Source of the DNA: Serratia symbiotica str. 'Cinara cedri'
Lineage (GTDB): Bacteria > Pseudomonadota > Gammaproteobacteria > Enterobacterales > Enterobacteriaceae
Reading direction: 5' to 3'
Assembly (NCBI GenBank): GCA_000238975.1
Contig: CP002295.1
Coordinates: 434,001 to 498,000 of the forward strand
DNA length: 64,000 bases
Both the position numbers and the translations under genes were made by a program. The notes under the pieces were generated by a model. That model was not told the DNA's origin, did not search any database, and saw nothing but the letters and a program-made list of their open reading frames with translations. Positions 21,653 to 35,293 of the stretch are shown here, in pieces (within the stretch, counting starts at the first letter, position 1; each line of letters begins with the position of its first letter).

Positions 21653-24600
21653 ATTTATTAAATTAGATATTTTTAGGTAAATTAATAGAGTGTCTTATGT
21701 ATACCGTATTAATATATTTTTAATAAATCATTTATCATTGCATCTTAAAGTAATAATGAGTAATAAAAAGTTAGGAAGATGTAGAGATTATTGTAATTTA
21801 TACAGTTTATATTTCGGTGCTAAAAATTAGTAAATAATAATGTATATTATGATAATAGTAGATTACCTTACTTAGATAAAAATTTTATTTTTATGAATTA
21901 TTGTACTGAGTAAGGTATATTAAATATTAAGTATTTTTGTGCTGTAAAATGTATTCTTAAATTTTTAGTGATTAATTTTTAGTGCTACGGCAGGAAATTT
22001 ATGATTTTTTTAGAGAATAAGATATTATATCTATTACCAACATTTAGTATTATAATATAATTATATTATAACTCTTTTTTAAAATTACTTAAGATCATTA
22101 ATATTAAAAAATATCTCTATAAATAAATAATAGAAAGGTATTTATCTATCAATATAGTTTGTTTTACAAGCAAAATAACTCTGAGGGATTAGTGTATTAT
22201 TTATTAAAAAATACACATTTAATAAATATTAACTCAAGACATGTATTATAAATCGTTATCTTATATTTAGTTATATAACTAAAGGATAAAATATATCTAG
22301 TAGCAAGTCCAAGAATTATTCATAATCATGGTTTATTAGGTTATGAGTAGGATAATAAGTATTTAATATTATGGTTAGTATTAATGAGTATGAATGTAAA
22401 CACATATATCTAATTATTGTAGTCATTATATGTTAAAGAACATGTATAAATTAAAATAAGGCTATAAGCTATAGATATATGGGGTATTAATAATCTATAA
22501 TTTTGGGTATTCATATAGTGCTTTTTACTATAACTAATTTTTTGCTAATTATTTTAATACCTAAACTATACCATTTGACACATTGGTTAAAGTAATATAC
22601 TAATATATAATTAATAATGATTGCTTGCCAGTTAATACTAAACTAAATGTCATAGTATTTTACTGATTTATGTTATAGAGTTGATTGCTATGTAAAATAA
22701 ATAATTATTAGTATATACGATACTATGATCTGTATTATATGTGTAACAAAAAATATGAATGATATATCTGCCTAATACAGGTATTACTAAGTAAAATATC
22801 ATTATATAAATATATTTATTATATTGTTTTATGTGTATTTATATTTATTTTTAATTATGAGTTTAGTGTGCTTCTACTAATTATATATCATAGTATATGG
22901 GTGTGCTAATTGAATATTTTTATTATATTTAATAAATTATGGGATGGTGAGTAATTTAGGTATATTAATCATATTGTATAGTGATAGTAGAGAGTGCGTA
23001 TATAATATTGATATTTTGATTATGAAAAATTGTTAGCAATATAGACTGTTATTATATTCACTAATATACTAAAAGTAGATTAAGATAATGTATGATGGTG
23101 TGCAATAAATTGATTAGATATAAAGTGCATGAGACCTTATATTTTAAGGGTTAGTAAGTTATAATAAGTATATGTAAGCGGTGTAAATTTAGTAAAATTA
23201 GTTTATATTATCTTCAATTATAGTAATTGAATACAGCAAGATATTTATATATGAAAGTACATTAATAAATAAAAGAGGTAAATTATAGTGATATATGATA
23301 TAATATATATTAAGAGTTATTTATTATAATACTCTAAAAAATATTAGTGTTATTATTCTGTACTTATATTCAACATAGTGCAGATAATATTATTATTGGT
23401 GTTTTATTTAGCACCATATACTACCTATGGTTAGGTATTCTCTATTATTGTGATTAAGTCATGTTAATAGATAAAATAATTTACAATGAGCAGTAAACAG
23501 AAGGCCTAGGCTCTTATAATAGGAAGCTATACGAACTTTCTAGTTGCGTATAATCTTCTTAGTTGTTAGGTATTATAGGAATTAAATACACTAGATGTAC
23601 AGTGATCACTACAGTCAAAGTATGTAAGTTTGAAATATTATCAGATTAATGGGAGTATATAATTACTATAAGCATGCCTAAGTTACTACACTTTAAACTT
23701 GGTTTCATTATTTGTTTATGAATTAAATATTAATGTTTTAACGCAGATCAAACAATAACTAGTTACTGTATTAAATTTATTATCTTTACTAAGTCATGAT
23801 CATAACTTAGTAGTTTTTTAGTAAAAGAACGAGAATACTTTTTTTTAAGATGGCAAGTAATTTATTATAATTATTCATTTAGGCATAAAGGTTAATATTA
23901 TAATATTAGTGTAATATGTAATATAGGCGTAGTGACATTGTTACTCAGTAGTTATGTATATGATAGCTAGTAAACTACAAATTATTATAGATGCTAAGTT
24001 AGTGGTACTGAAATAATTGGATAATATGTTTTTACTCGCAGGATCTTGTAAAATTATTCTATTATACTAATTTAGATTAGGTAGAAAAGTAAGATATTTT
24101 CCGAATTGCTTAATAATAATTACTGTATTAGGGTGTTATCTGTATCCGATGATAATCATATTACGTAAGTGTAAGTACTGTACAGTACTATAATATAGTA
24201 CTATATATATACTACGTATATAGTTAATTTCTTTAGAATATTTTTTATTCTTTTTTTTAGAAGATAGTAAGTATTATAAGTTTCATATATGACTAAATAT
24301 TATGTTAAATAATCAACTTGATATGAATGATGTAGTGTACACACTACTATACGATATTAGTACCATTGTTAGAGGATGCCCTAATAAGATAGTTTTAAGA
24401 GCTATCTAGAAAAATTATAGAAAGTTATAGTTATTAAGTAAATGCTATGTACTTTATGTGTGTAAATAAAAGTACATGTAACAAAGTGATTTTAAATTTT
24501 GTTATATTATGTAAGTATAATTAGAATGATTACTTGATGATTTACTAATATTAATTTTTTTTGTAGTATTAAACTAGTTCCTGCTTATATAATTGATGTT

Positions 24601-25250
24601 AGCCTAACATAAATAGGTATAGTAATATTTCATCTCCCTGTTTAAAATATGCTTTATCATTAACTAATGAGTGTATTAGATAATAAAGGTTATACGTAGA
24701 ATGGGATATGATAAGCTTAATTTGTAGAAATTTTTAAATTTGATAACATTGTAGTCAATATACCGCTTTGAGCATAATTAATTAATAGAGCGGTAAGTAA
24801 AGTTAGTAATAACGCATTAATGCCGTTATATAAAAATTAATCTATAATTTATTAATTAACTACTAATGCACCTTGCTTGTCGGAAAGATATATAAAAAGT
24901 CAATAATATATATTAGGTTACATAATTTATGTCAGTTAAGTTAGATTTATGGCAAATTAGCAAAATTTATATAATCATATAGTAAAAAAGAACGTTAGTA
25001 GTTATTAATAACTTGCTTTATTAAATATATATAATATTTAATTATATATATTTAATATTAGATATATCTCAGTATTTTTAATTGAACAAAATTAAAATTT
25101 TTTTGTTTGAAATAGTCATAATAATAGATGCAAATGTAAACTTTATTACTACAGCTAATATTTAGTAGGTAAAACACAATATAAATATTAAATTTTAAAT
25201 TAAAAGTATTAATGTATAACATTTTAGGCAATTGTAAATAGTATATAAAT

Positions 25251-25940
25251 TTATAATCTCAAAGACTCTACTAAATAATCTTGGAGATTATAGTTATGAT
25301 TATCAATAATTTTATAACCTAGTAAATAAACAAATTCCTGTACTAGAAATGGTTGTATATCTTTAATGTGAACTTGAGGTGCCAACGTATTAACTTGTAT
25401 CATTTGCATATTAGCGTAACCGCAGGGATGAATACGCGTAAAGGGGCTAAGATCCATTTCTACATTTAGAGCTAGGCCGTGAAATGAACGGCCTTTACGG
25501 ATACTAAGACCTAATGAACAAATTTTTTTTTCCTCGACATATACACCCGGGGCATTTTGAAGAGCGTAGGATGCGATATGGAAATAAGTAAGAGTATTAA
25601 TTACGGTCTCTTCCATTAGCCTAATAAATTGACGCACACCAATATTACTGCGTTTCAAGTCAATCATTAAGTACATTATTTGCTGCCCTGGGCCGTGGTA
25701 GGTAACTGAGCCTCCGCGATTACTTTGTAATACCGGGATATCACCTGGCATCAGGACATGTTCAGCATTACCGGCTTGGCCTTGAGTAAATACAGGTTGA
25801 TGCTCTACAAGCCATAGTTCATCAAATGTGTTTTTAGTGCGATTATTAGTAAAAGCATTCATTGCCTGTAATATTTTATGATAGGGTTGTAATCCTAGTT
25901 GACGTAAAATTATTTTATCTGGTTGCACAATAATAATCAT
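25251..25940 (-). CDS. lipB: octanoyl-[acyl-carrier-protein]:protein N-octanoyltransferase
   Basis: LipB transfers octanoate from ACP to lipoyl domains, giving the substrate for LipA. The 229 residues (E. coli 213) show the family blocks [21 protein letters not shown], the catalytic Lys in [15 protein letters not shown] and the catalytic Cys in [10 protein letters not shown]. The C-terminus is about a dozen residues longer than in E. coli. ATG at 25940 is the only Met in the right place; its ribosome-binding site is weak. It lies 112 bp downstream of ybeD on the same strand, as in E. coli, and probably shares its transcript. The spacer contains an imperfect 10-bp tandem (25977-25996). Confidence 0.96.
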   Translation of the reverse strand: MIIIVQPDKIILRQLGLQPYHKILQAMNAFTNNRTKNTFDELWLVEHQPVFTQGQAGNAEHVLMPGDIPVLQSNRGGSVTYHGPGQQIMYLMIDLKRSNIGVRQFIRLMEETVINTLTYFHIASYALQNAPGVYVEEKKICSLGLSIRKGRSFHGLALNVEMDLSPFTRIHPCGYANMQMIQVNTLAPQVHIKDIQPFLVQEFVYLLGYKIIDNHNYNLQDYLVESLRL

Positions 25941-26052
25941 TAGGTTTTATAATAAAAAATAATTATATAAGCCGTTTCTACTGGCGTCTACTGGCATTGT
26001 AGTTATACAAAATTTAAGTATACTATACTTCTCAAGGCAAATAATTTAATAT

Positions 26053-26319
26053 TTATAAAACTTTACATACAAGTTCAAGATTACCTAATTCTTCATATAA
26101 TGTTTCGACTTGGTTTATATTAGTAGCATTAATTGTAATAGAAACTGAGTGGTATTTACCTTTGCTGCTTGATTTAACCTGTAGTTTAAAATTTTCTTGA
26201 ACATAGCGCTGTACTATTTCAATTACTCGCTTTACTAACTCAGGGTGCGCTATGCCTATTACCTTATAGGTAAACGTACAAGGAAATGCAAGTAGTTCAT
26301 TTAATTTAGTTTTTTGCAT
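26053..26319 (-). CDS. ybeD: YbeD/DUF493 family protein
   Basis: A small 88-residue protein (E. coli 87) with the family pattern [11 protein letters not shown] at the start and [28 protein letters not shown] in the second half. It has a ferredoxin-like ACT-type fold in known structures; its biochemical role is not established, though the gene is persistently linked to lipB. ATG at 26319 has GGAAG seven nt upstream, a good site by the standards of this window. It is first in the ybeD-lipB-lipA order; dacA, upstream in E. coli, was not seen. Confidence 0.93.
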   Translation of the reverse strand: MQKTKLNELLAFPCTFTYKVIGIAHPELVKRVIEIVQRYVQENFKLQVKSSSKGKYHSVSITINATNINQVETLYEELGNLELVCKVL

Positions 26320-29300
26320 ATTTTTGCTTCCAGTTTGTTGTGATAAGGTATAGTACTTGTCGTTATTTAAGTCAATGTCTCTTATTTATTATTATTTATA
26401 CAGTTCTACAAATATTTTCTCTTGTTTAAGCAGACTAAAATATGATTTATTACTGAATATTATCCAGTATATTTGATGACTCGTATATTTAAATTCATAT
26501 CATGATACATAATATGTTTGATAATATATATTATGTATAGTGCACGCATCTTGATGATCTCATAGATATCTTGTAATTCTCATAGATAGTTTTAATATCT
26601 AGTGATTTAATATTTTATAGATAGGAGCATTCTGTGTTGAGCGTACAATATAAAACTTGGGTTTAGTATATAAATAATCTTGGCGTGTATGCTTTTATAG
26701 AGTATCAAAAATAATTCTCTGCTAATTAGTTATAAATAATAATTTTGTGTCTCATGTTCGTATATTGTGTCCTTAGATATATTAGGTAATTAATTAGTTA
26801 TGCTAATTAATGTATAGATATATTGTTATATAAATTTACTATTTGTTAAGTGAGTATTTCTAGATATTATGAATTTAGATACCTTGATTTTCTTACTGGA
26901 CTTTTAGGGTCTCGCTGTAGTTCCAAAATATATGCGCTATAGATTAATAATTTATTTACCTGTTTCTAGTGTATTTCTTATAACTAGATTTAGTTAATTA
27001 ACTTGTTTGTTACAATAATTAAAAGTAGAGCTAAATCTTTTAGTTTTTATATTTTACTCATGAGTTAGTAAGTATCTATGTAATATAGTATTATTGCTTA
27101 TTGTCTCATAACTTTTACACTAACATTTTCATTTTTTGAGAGCGTAAGTATCTGATTTATGATTAAGTGACTTGATGCAAGTTTTTACTTTTACATTATT
27201 ACACTTGATATACAAATAGATTGCAATTAAAGTTTTTCTTACATTTATCACGTTTTGCGATGAAGTACCTTAAGGCTGCTAGAAATAGAGAGGACTAAGG
27301 TATTGCTATATTTGCTCTAAAACTATAGATCATTAGTATTGGTTTTTATTTTGTTATATTATTACCAGAGCATGTTGTATATATTAGTTAACTATTGTAT
27401 TTAAATAAAATATTAATTTTAGCATGTCTAATTTATATATCACTATATGTTTGTACCGTATTGTTAGCAAAGTATTTATATTTTTAGTTATAGTGCGCCA
27501 CCTATTATATTTCGAGAGTTTTAGTGGAGTAATATTATTTACTGTAGGTATTTATATGCGATGAATATTTTATTTAGCACTAATATTATTTTGGAATAAT
27601 TAATTAGAGTTGAAATTTTATACTTTATATTAATGTAAATATCTTTGAATAAATAATTTTTTTAAAAGATGGATAGTCTTTAGTTATTTTTTGTCTAAGT
27701 TTTTTGTCTATATTAGATTTTAAATTTTGTTAAGTGTATCAAAGATACCGGCATATTATATTGTAAGTAAAGAAAATATATATTTAATTAGTACTAGTAA
27801 AAAGATAAATATTCTTTCTGAATAGAATTCAGTTCATGTTTATAGGTATTATAGCTTTTATTAATAAATCTTGGTTCAATAGAATATTTTAATTATATCA
27901 AATGATTATTACGCTGATTTTGAAGATAGTCTAATTATTGGTGTTAACTTTTATTAAGTTCTTATTAATATGTTTTTGTATTTAATATGAAGTATGGTCA
28001 TTGAGTGTATATAATAGATTGCGGTATACAGCATGCCATGCTCAGCATGATTAAGTTTTTACTTATTAAACATATATTTGGGTTAGTGTATTTTAGGTTA
28101 GAATTTTATTCATCTTATGACATTAATTTACATGATGTCATTATATAAATGCTTGCTTATGCATATTCGTGTATTAGAGATATTGTTTTTTTGTTTGATT
28201 ATGGTATGTTATATCTATATTGAACACATCTGCTTTAGTAGTTATAAGATATTTAGTTATAGAATGCTAGCGGCACTATTACGTTACAGAGTTAATTGAG
28301 TACTTGGCATGGCAGTATTTATAAGTATTGTGGGGTTTTTTGGTAAAAGATAATCTCCAACTGATTTTGTAGTTATTGAGGATAGTTTATTAAATACCAC
28401 TAACTATTGCCACTATCAAACTATTTGGTTTTTATTTGTGTTCAGTAATACCGATAATATTCCATTAATAGCATATTTTTTAAAGAGTTTTTAATACAAA
28501 TATTTAAGTAAGGGCATATAGTTATAACTATTAGTTAATTTACTTTTATTGAAAATGCACTAGACTATATGATAATATCTACTATTAATAATAACTAGTT
28601 ACTTAATAATTTATGTGTATTTTGAGAAGCAAAAGTCTGGTGTTTAAAATGTAGTAAGATATTAATGACACCTTAAATTCATAATGTTAATGAGCGTTTT
28701 TAAAAATGGATAAATAATATATATAACAGTATAGTGCATAATGACTACGGTTATTTGTATTTCTGTGGACTTAGTTGCTGTTATTAGGTAATTATCTTTA
28801 ATAAATAATTATCGTATAATATATATTTTTATCTCTAATCCATGTTATATACAGATATTGTTAATATTAAAATAGTACTATTATATAGTATATTACTAAT
28901 TCTTATACTATAATGATAGTTATCTTGTGATGTTACTTATTTATAGGGTTGTTATATTATTAATTAATGTATGTATAGATTAAAAGTAATCTCTATAATT
29001 GGTCGTAATAATAGTACTACTAGAATAGTATATTAATTAATTTGTCATTTTATTTAGATTATAATAGTTTATATTTATAAACTAGATATTTTATGTATTA
29101 CTTTGAATTATTAGGTATGTATTTTTTTATTATAGGATAGAAATCTCTAAGTTTTTATATAGTTAGTGTTAATACTAAAAGTCACATAGTTGGTATAGCG
29201 CAGAGATAAGATTACATAGTGACATATTCAACTAATTTTAGATAATAATTGATTGTTTTTACTTAATTATATGAAGATGTATTCTATACATACTATTATA

Positions 29301-29446
29301 TAGATAGTAAGAGCTGCTCATAAGAATTGTATCTTGGTTATAATACTTAGGTTATAATTACAATATCAATATTTATGACTATATTAGTATATATAATTAA
29401 AAAATATGTATTATATTAGAATGTATTAAGCAACACAAATAAAAGA
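26320..29446. other. gene desert between ybeD and gloB
   Basis: About 3.1 kb of AT-rich sequence. A 60-codon frame at 28117-28299 has random-looking hydrophobic content and no ribosome-binding site, and is not called. No relic or structure was recognised. Confidence 0.7.
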
Positions 29447-30202
29447 TTAAAAATTATCTTTACGTATGCGTAATTCGCAGAAAACTGAATCAAGCTCTTT
29501 GTTGATTAAGTTAAATCCTAATTTTTTTTGCAGAGTGTAATCATGACAACGTAAAAATAGATTAATTTGTCTCTCTAGTTGTAAAGTTGTTGGTATGCTC
29601 GGTTGATTTCTTGCCCTTAATGTTTTAATGTATTGTTGATATATTTTCAGATTTTTATCTTCCGGGATAATATTTCGCGCAAAATTAAGATTTGAAAGTG
29701 TATATTCATGTGCACAACAAATTAAGGTATTATCGGGAAGTTGTGCGATCTTTTGAAATGAATGATACATTTGTTTTGGAGTGCCTTCAAAAATTCTGCC
29801 GCAACCAGCAGAGAATATTGTATCACCACAGAATAGATAAGGAGCACTATAGAATGCTACATGATTTAATGTGTGTCCAGTAAGTGAGAGTGTTATATAT
29901 TGTCGACCATTTATTGCAAATTTTTCAGCGTCATCAATTATATGATTAGCTCCTTTTTTAGCTGTTTCTTGTGGTCCATATACCGGTAAGTTAGGGTAGT
30001 GCGATATAATATGATCTACACCACCAACGTGATCATGATGGTGATGGGTGAGTAAAATACCATCAGGTATTATTTTTAGTTGTTGTAATGCGTTAAGTAC
30101 TGGCGCCGCTTCTCCTGGGTCGATGATCACACAGTGTTTGTCTTTGTTATTGAGCAACCAAATATAATTATCTTTTAAAGCGGGAATACTGATAAGATTC
30201 AT
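29447..30202 (-). CDS. gloB: hydroxyacylglutathione hydrolase (glyoxalase II)
   Basis: GloB hydrolyses S-lactoylglutathione to lactate and glutathione, the second step of methylglyoxal detoxification in the cytoplasm. At 251 residues it equals E. coli GloB. The metallo-beta-lactamase zinc motif is [10 protein letters not shown] (residues 52-61); DPG near residue 28, [12 protein letters not shown] and [17 protein letters not shown] hold further metal ligands, and [13 protein letters not shown] is the family's glutathione-binding region. ATG at 30202 follows a purine-rich stretch. In E. coli gloB lies between mltD and yafS; here it is some 6.5 kb to the left of mltD, on the other side of yafD, so it has been moved. 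Confidence 0.97.
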   Translation of the reverse strand: MNLISIPALKDNYIWLLNNKDKHCVIIDPGEAAPVLNALQQLKIIPDGILLTHHHHDHVGGVDHIISHYPNLPVYGPQETAKKGANHIIDDAEKFAINGRQYITLSLTGHTLNHVAFYSAPYLFCGDTIFSAGCGRIFEGTPKQMYHSFQKIAQLPDNTLICCAHEYTLSNLNFARNIIPEDKNLKIYQQYIKTLRARNQPSIPTTLQLERQINLFLRCHDYTLQKKLGFNLINKELDSVFCELRIRKDNF

Positions 30203-30572
30203 TCTCTTTTTTCTTATTAAAAGTAACGTGAAAGAATTAATGAAACAATAAATTAGAGAAATTAGCTTCTATTTTAGAAATGGTACTAGTAGATTACCAT
30301 AGTCTACATTACTATGGGTAAAAGATTATTTTATTTATTTTAAATAATATTTTGTTAGTCGTGTCTGGGCAGTTTACTTTTTATTTGTTAATACTAAGCC
30401 ATATAGTGGTTATATTTAATAAAATATTAATAAGGAAGTTAGTTCTAAATATTGCTCATTATATACCTAATATTTATTTAAATATTTTAAGTTTAGAATT
30501 ATAGTGAATATTTCTTAGGAGGAAATGTTAGTGTATAACATATCTATATGTCATACAGTTTATGATTAGTAT

Positions 30573-30604
30573 AGCATTTTATTTACTATAAAATGCTTTT
30601 TTTT
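30573..30604 (+). terminator. orphan intrinsic-terminator-like hairpin
   Basis: AGCATTTTAT (30573-30582) pairs exactly with ATAAAATGCT (30588-30597), loop TTACT, followed by eight T. It is in perfect terminator form for the + strand, but the nearest gene (gloB) is on the minus strand and starts 370 bp to the left. A + strand gene may have ended here. Confidence 0.5.
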
Positions 30605-33600
30605 GCTAAAAGCGCGCTAATCGTTGTTGTGAATCATAACCTTAATAAGTTAATCATAGATATTTTTATCATGTCAGATTACAGATAAGATAACGCCAGG
30701 TAATCTTTTAATGTATGTATTAGTTATCAGCACTAATAGTAATAGCACAGGATATGGTGAAAAATTATATTTTATCGGGAGTCATTAATTTTATATGATT
30801 TTTTATATTAAAAATCACTCATGCTGAAAGTTTATTCATTTTATTGAAATGTAATATTGATATATAACTAGCTATATATTTCATAAAGATGAGAGATATA
30901 AGTAAATTAATCATTTGTTTTAGCATCCCCAATAGATCTTAATATTAACTTTAAGAATTAAGTATAATACAAAATAGCTATGAAGATTATAATATTATTT
31001 AAAGAGTTATAGTATAAATAATATTTAATATAGTAACCGCAATTATAAATAAAATTTATATCCATTATTTAGAAATATAATCATATTATTGTAATTAGTA
31101 CGGTGTAAGTAATTAGAGTTATTCGAGCAATTAGTATGGAATACTAGATGTTTAATTTTATAGCGTAGTGATAAAATAGATAGATTATAATATTAATAAT
31201 ATCACTATTATTATATTGCCAATACGTTTCTATATCAGATGCTTAGTATTTATTTAGTGATTCATAATTTTAATATTTTAATATTAATTTTATTAATAAT
31301 ATACTACGCTATATTTCGATAAAATTTAGAACAATAATAGTTTTCTATATTAGAATTGATGAAATAAATAATTATAATTTTTTTATTATATAGTTGCTGT
31401 AAGATTTATTTTTTGTTAATTATTAATAAAGAGTAACGGTTGAATAATATACTATTAACATTAAATTATTTGCTAAATTGTATTTAGCGACGACAAGTAT
31501 GTTATATTATTAATAATATTCTAAATATAAGTATACCTTATGAAATTAATTTTACTTTTGGTCCTTAAGATCTATAGTGTTCTAAATAGAGTACAAGGTA
31601 GGCAACTATTTTGGTTGGGTATAATGTCATCTATTCTACAGATATATACAGTTTTCATATAATATTAAAATTCACTTTAATAGGTCATATATTAAGTATT
31701 ACGGGCTATAATAAGTAGATGATAGAGTTATAGATGAATAAGAATTAATTTTATTAATCAGAATCAATTATGATCACTATAATTAATGGTGTGGAAAATA
31801 GTAAGTTATTTGAATAATTAAATATATAGATACTAGAATATGTATATTTTAGTAGCATAAGGTATGATAAGTTACCTAGATCATTTTTAATACAATTGGT
31901 TCAAAAATATATAATAAAGCATGCCATATTTTTATAGAGTTTAAGTATTGATCATTTTAATATATCATAAGATATTTTAATAGCTGTAAATTTTATTATT
32001 ATGTTAATAACGAAGTCAGGAACATGTTGATTTACAATAATAGGTTTTAATTATATGCCACATATATATAATATAGTGATGCTTTAATAAAAGATTATTT
32101 AATTTTGATCACGGTCTTATCAGATTATATCTGATACCCAATTGGATCTCATTTATGTTGTTAATGTTAGTAATTTATATCAAATATAAAAAATTAAATA
32201 CATGAGAAGCATAATTTTCTATTGTAATGAAAATTAGTACTTGGTCTAGGAATGTTATTTAATTATTTAATGTATTTGTATTTATTAATTATAAGTTTTG
32301 TTTGTTTATATTTCTATAATGTGAGTATAAATTGTGAGCATAGCTGTTTAAGGATAAGATAGTTAATTATTCAGGCTATTTTGGTTTTGATAGACATTTA
32401 TTTTATTTTTAATAATAAAATTATTATCAAATAATACACATTATTGAGACTATTAATCGTTGTAGTGCATCGTTTATATCTTGTTTTATTTAGTTATTAC
32501 TTTATCTAGTAGGTATTATACTAATAATGACTATAATATTAATTATATCTAATTCATATAATATATATTATATAATTAATAATTGTGTAATATTTAGGAT
32601 AATTTTTATTGATGTCATGGATCTTTCATGATTCATTATAATAACTGATATTTAATAAATTAGCAGGAATTATAATATTTTTATGAAGTTTTAGTTGATA
32701 TTTATATTTTTACAATCTATGTAAGCTTAGTTATTTGGCGCTATATTCTTTATTATTTAAAGCATAATCACTAAGACCACAAATGTTTTTGTGTCTAAAT
32801 TATATATTTTAGTGTATTCATGTATCATAGGAGTACTAGAAGTTTAATGTTAGCTGGCTGCTTGAAAGCGATGTTAATATTATACTATATTTAGTTAATT
32901 GCTTACGGCCTATTAATCATAGGTATCTTTTGCTGCTCTTTGTAGCACTGTAATTATATTAGGCATATTACCTGTAGCTAAATAATTATAGAAGAAAAAT
33001 ATTAACAGCAGTTATAGGTTTAATCATCCTAGCTTAATAAAAATAATGCATAGTAGTAGAAGGTGTTTTTTGGAAAAACATGATCCTTATTCTGTTATCT
33101 TTTATCTGTATTAGCAAGTAGCGTATGTTTAGAGTGGTCGACATGTTGTAACTATTATTAATATTTTTATATATAATTTAACATAGTTACGAAGTCATCA
33201 TATATACGATATTGTTGATTTATATAAATTATTACTTAAAAATTAATTTATTATTTTCATGTATATAAATAATTGCTATGTAGCTATGCTACGTTTAGTT
33301 GATAGTTACTGTAAAATAAATAGGTATAATAAAAGTATCGAGTAAAATATTCATTTGGATATTCATTTAATATATTACAAGTAAAAGATGTTAGAAAGTT
33401 TATGATTATGTTTTTGGTCATGTGTATTATAAATGGTTACTAAATAACGTGTATGTTCTAGTTGTTTATAGTATAGAAAATAATTTAAATTAATAACTTT
33501 AGATATTGTAGTTTTATACAACATAAGTGAAAGTAGTTATATATCTTATTGTTAAATTATTTTGTAGTCTTAAAGTTAGTATTTGTTATAAAATGGTTTC

Positions 33601-34331
33601 TTAGTTATTAGAAGTTAATGATTTTAATGATGGTATATTGCTTTAAATTATTGGATATCTATATGTAATTAAACCTGATAAATAGTATATAAAATATGTC
33701 AATTAACATATTCATTATCAATTTTATAGTTATTCATTATTTAACTGTTAGTAAAATAAATAGAAAATATTAATATAAGATGTTTCGAGATTTATGTAAA
33801 CTTAATAGTTAGTTTTGGTTGAAATGATGATTAGTTTAAATGATTGTTTATTAATGTATTAATGTAGATAGTGAATGATCTTAGATAATTACATTCAGTT
33901 AATTAATAATATTAATTAAAATTATAATATAAGCTTTTGACGATAAATAATAGTTAGCAGAAAATGATAAAGATTATGTTATTAGTAAAAACTTAGCGAG
34001 CATTATGCTCGTTTGCAACATTAGTAAGTATATGTTTTAAGGGTATTATAATATTTTTAGTTTATTAACTAAATTAAATAAGATGGGAAATAAATAAATT
34101 TTAATATATTGTAGAATAATGATATTATAAAGAGGTAAAAATTATTAATTGTATATTGGATATCGCTGGTATTAATAGTTTTTATAATTATATCAGAGTG
34201 TATTAATTATTTAATGCATAGATAGCTCATTTGTTTATATTAAAGGCAGCGTTGTTTTTTTATTTCTACGCTATCTATAATGTTTACTTATTAATTAATC
34301 ATTATGTGTCAAATTGACGGCTGTACTAAGG

Positions 34332-34368
34332 CTAAGCCACAACACTAATACTGAGTGTTGTGGCTTAG
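34332..34368. other. perfect 15-bp GC-rich hairpin standing alone
   Basis: CTAAGCCACAACACT (34332-34346) is the exact reverse complement of 34354-34368, loop AATACTG. It is the strongest inverted repeat noticed in the window and far richer in G+C than its surroundings. A T run appears only some 15 nt later on the + strand. It sits 0.9 kb before yafD, where E. coli has the end of an rRNA/tRNA-Asp unit, so a surviving terminator is one possibility. Confidence 0.6.
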
Positions 34369-35293
34369 TTGTATAATATAGTAATTTTTTTATGCGCAAG
34401 GCGGTGTAGATTAAGTATAAAGACAATCTAGGAATGCTTATGTAAAATTATAATTGATAAAAAAATACTGTGCGTGTACTAATATATAGGTATATATAAA
34501 ATATAGTTGTATAACAGGGATCGTCTTATATGTGTACTGAATTATATGTTCAATACTTCTATAAATAGATACTATTTAAAGTGTAGTAATGATTAGTACT
34601 TAATGTATTATAAAATTGTATTAATAAGAAGCATATACTTTGATTTACACTGATATATTTAATATTAAATAAAATAAATATTTAGTATTACTATATATGT
34701 ATAAATTAATATATTATTAGTTATATAGGTTATAACTTTAAAAGTTATTTATAAAATTAAGTTTTATAATTAATAGACTGCTAGTCTCTAAATATAATAT
34801 TATTATGTTTATTTTTTAATATTTTAAGGATATTAATACGTTCTACATAAATTAAATTATTAACGATACTAGTTATTTAATATTTTTTACTATTAATTTT
34901 ATGATCACATATAATTAATTTATTAAAAATTTATTATATATAATACAACATTGAATCGTAAAAATAATAGTAATGTTAATCATATTAGTTTAATACGTGA
35001 TATCAGAAATTTGATAAATTTTAATTGTATTATGCTTCCTATTAATAAGTATAGTATTGCAGTAAAATCTTATATTTACTTATAATAGTTAAAATTAGTT
35101 ATTTCAGTATTTTATTTTTTTATTTACTATATATTATAAGAATGGTGGGCATAGCCAGTGTCCTAAATAGTAAATAAAATAGTTTAATGGTATTTATTCT
35201 AGCATGATAAATAAAACAAGGTATAAGTATAATTAATTAGTGATAAGGAGACTTATGCATCCATTTTATTTAACTTGGCAATAGGTGAATTTT

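Larger units (their letters stand above)
19502..25250. other. gene desert separating lipA from lipB
   Basis: About 5.7 kb without an intact gene. In E. coli only ybeF lies between lipB and lipA. Points noted: a GC-rich 6-bp hairpin CCACAC/GTGTGG (20198-20215); a 29-codon membrane-peptide frame with a good ribosome-binding site (21563-21652); a 19-nt near-palindrome around 24185. No relic was recognised. Confidence 0.6.
30203..35293. other. gene desert between gloB and yafD
   Basis: About 5.1 kb with no intact gene. It holds a 10-bp terminator-like hairpin with T8 (30573-30604), a small GC-containing hairpin CGAGCA/TGCTCG near 33998-34012, and a striking perfect 15-bp GC-rich hairpin (34332-34368). 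E. coli has dkgB, yafC and a tRNA-Asp upstream of yafD; none was found. Confidence 0.65.

Noticed and set aside
28117-28299. 60-codon + strand frame
   Set aside because: Random-looking hydrophobic content, no ribosome-binding site, length expected by chance.
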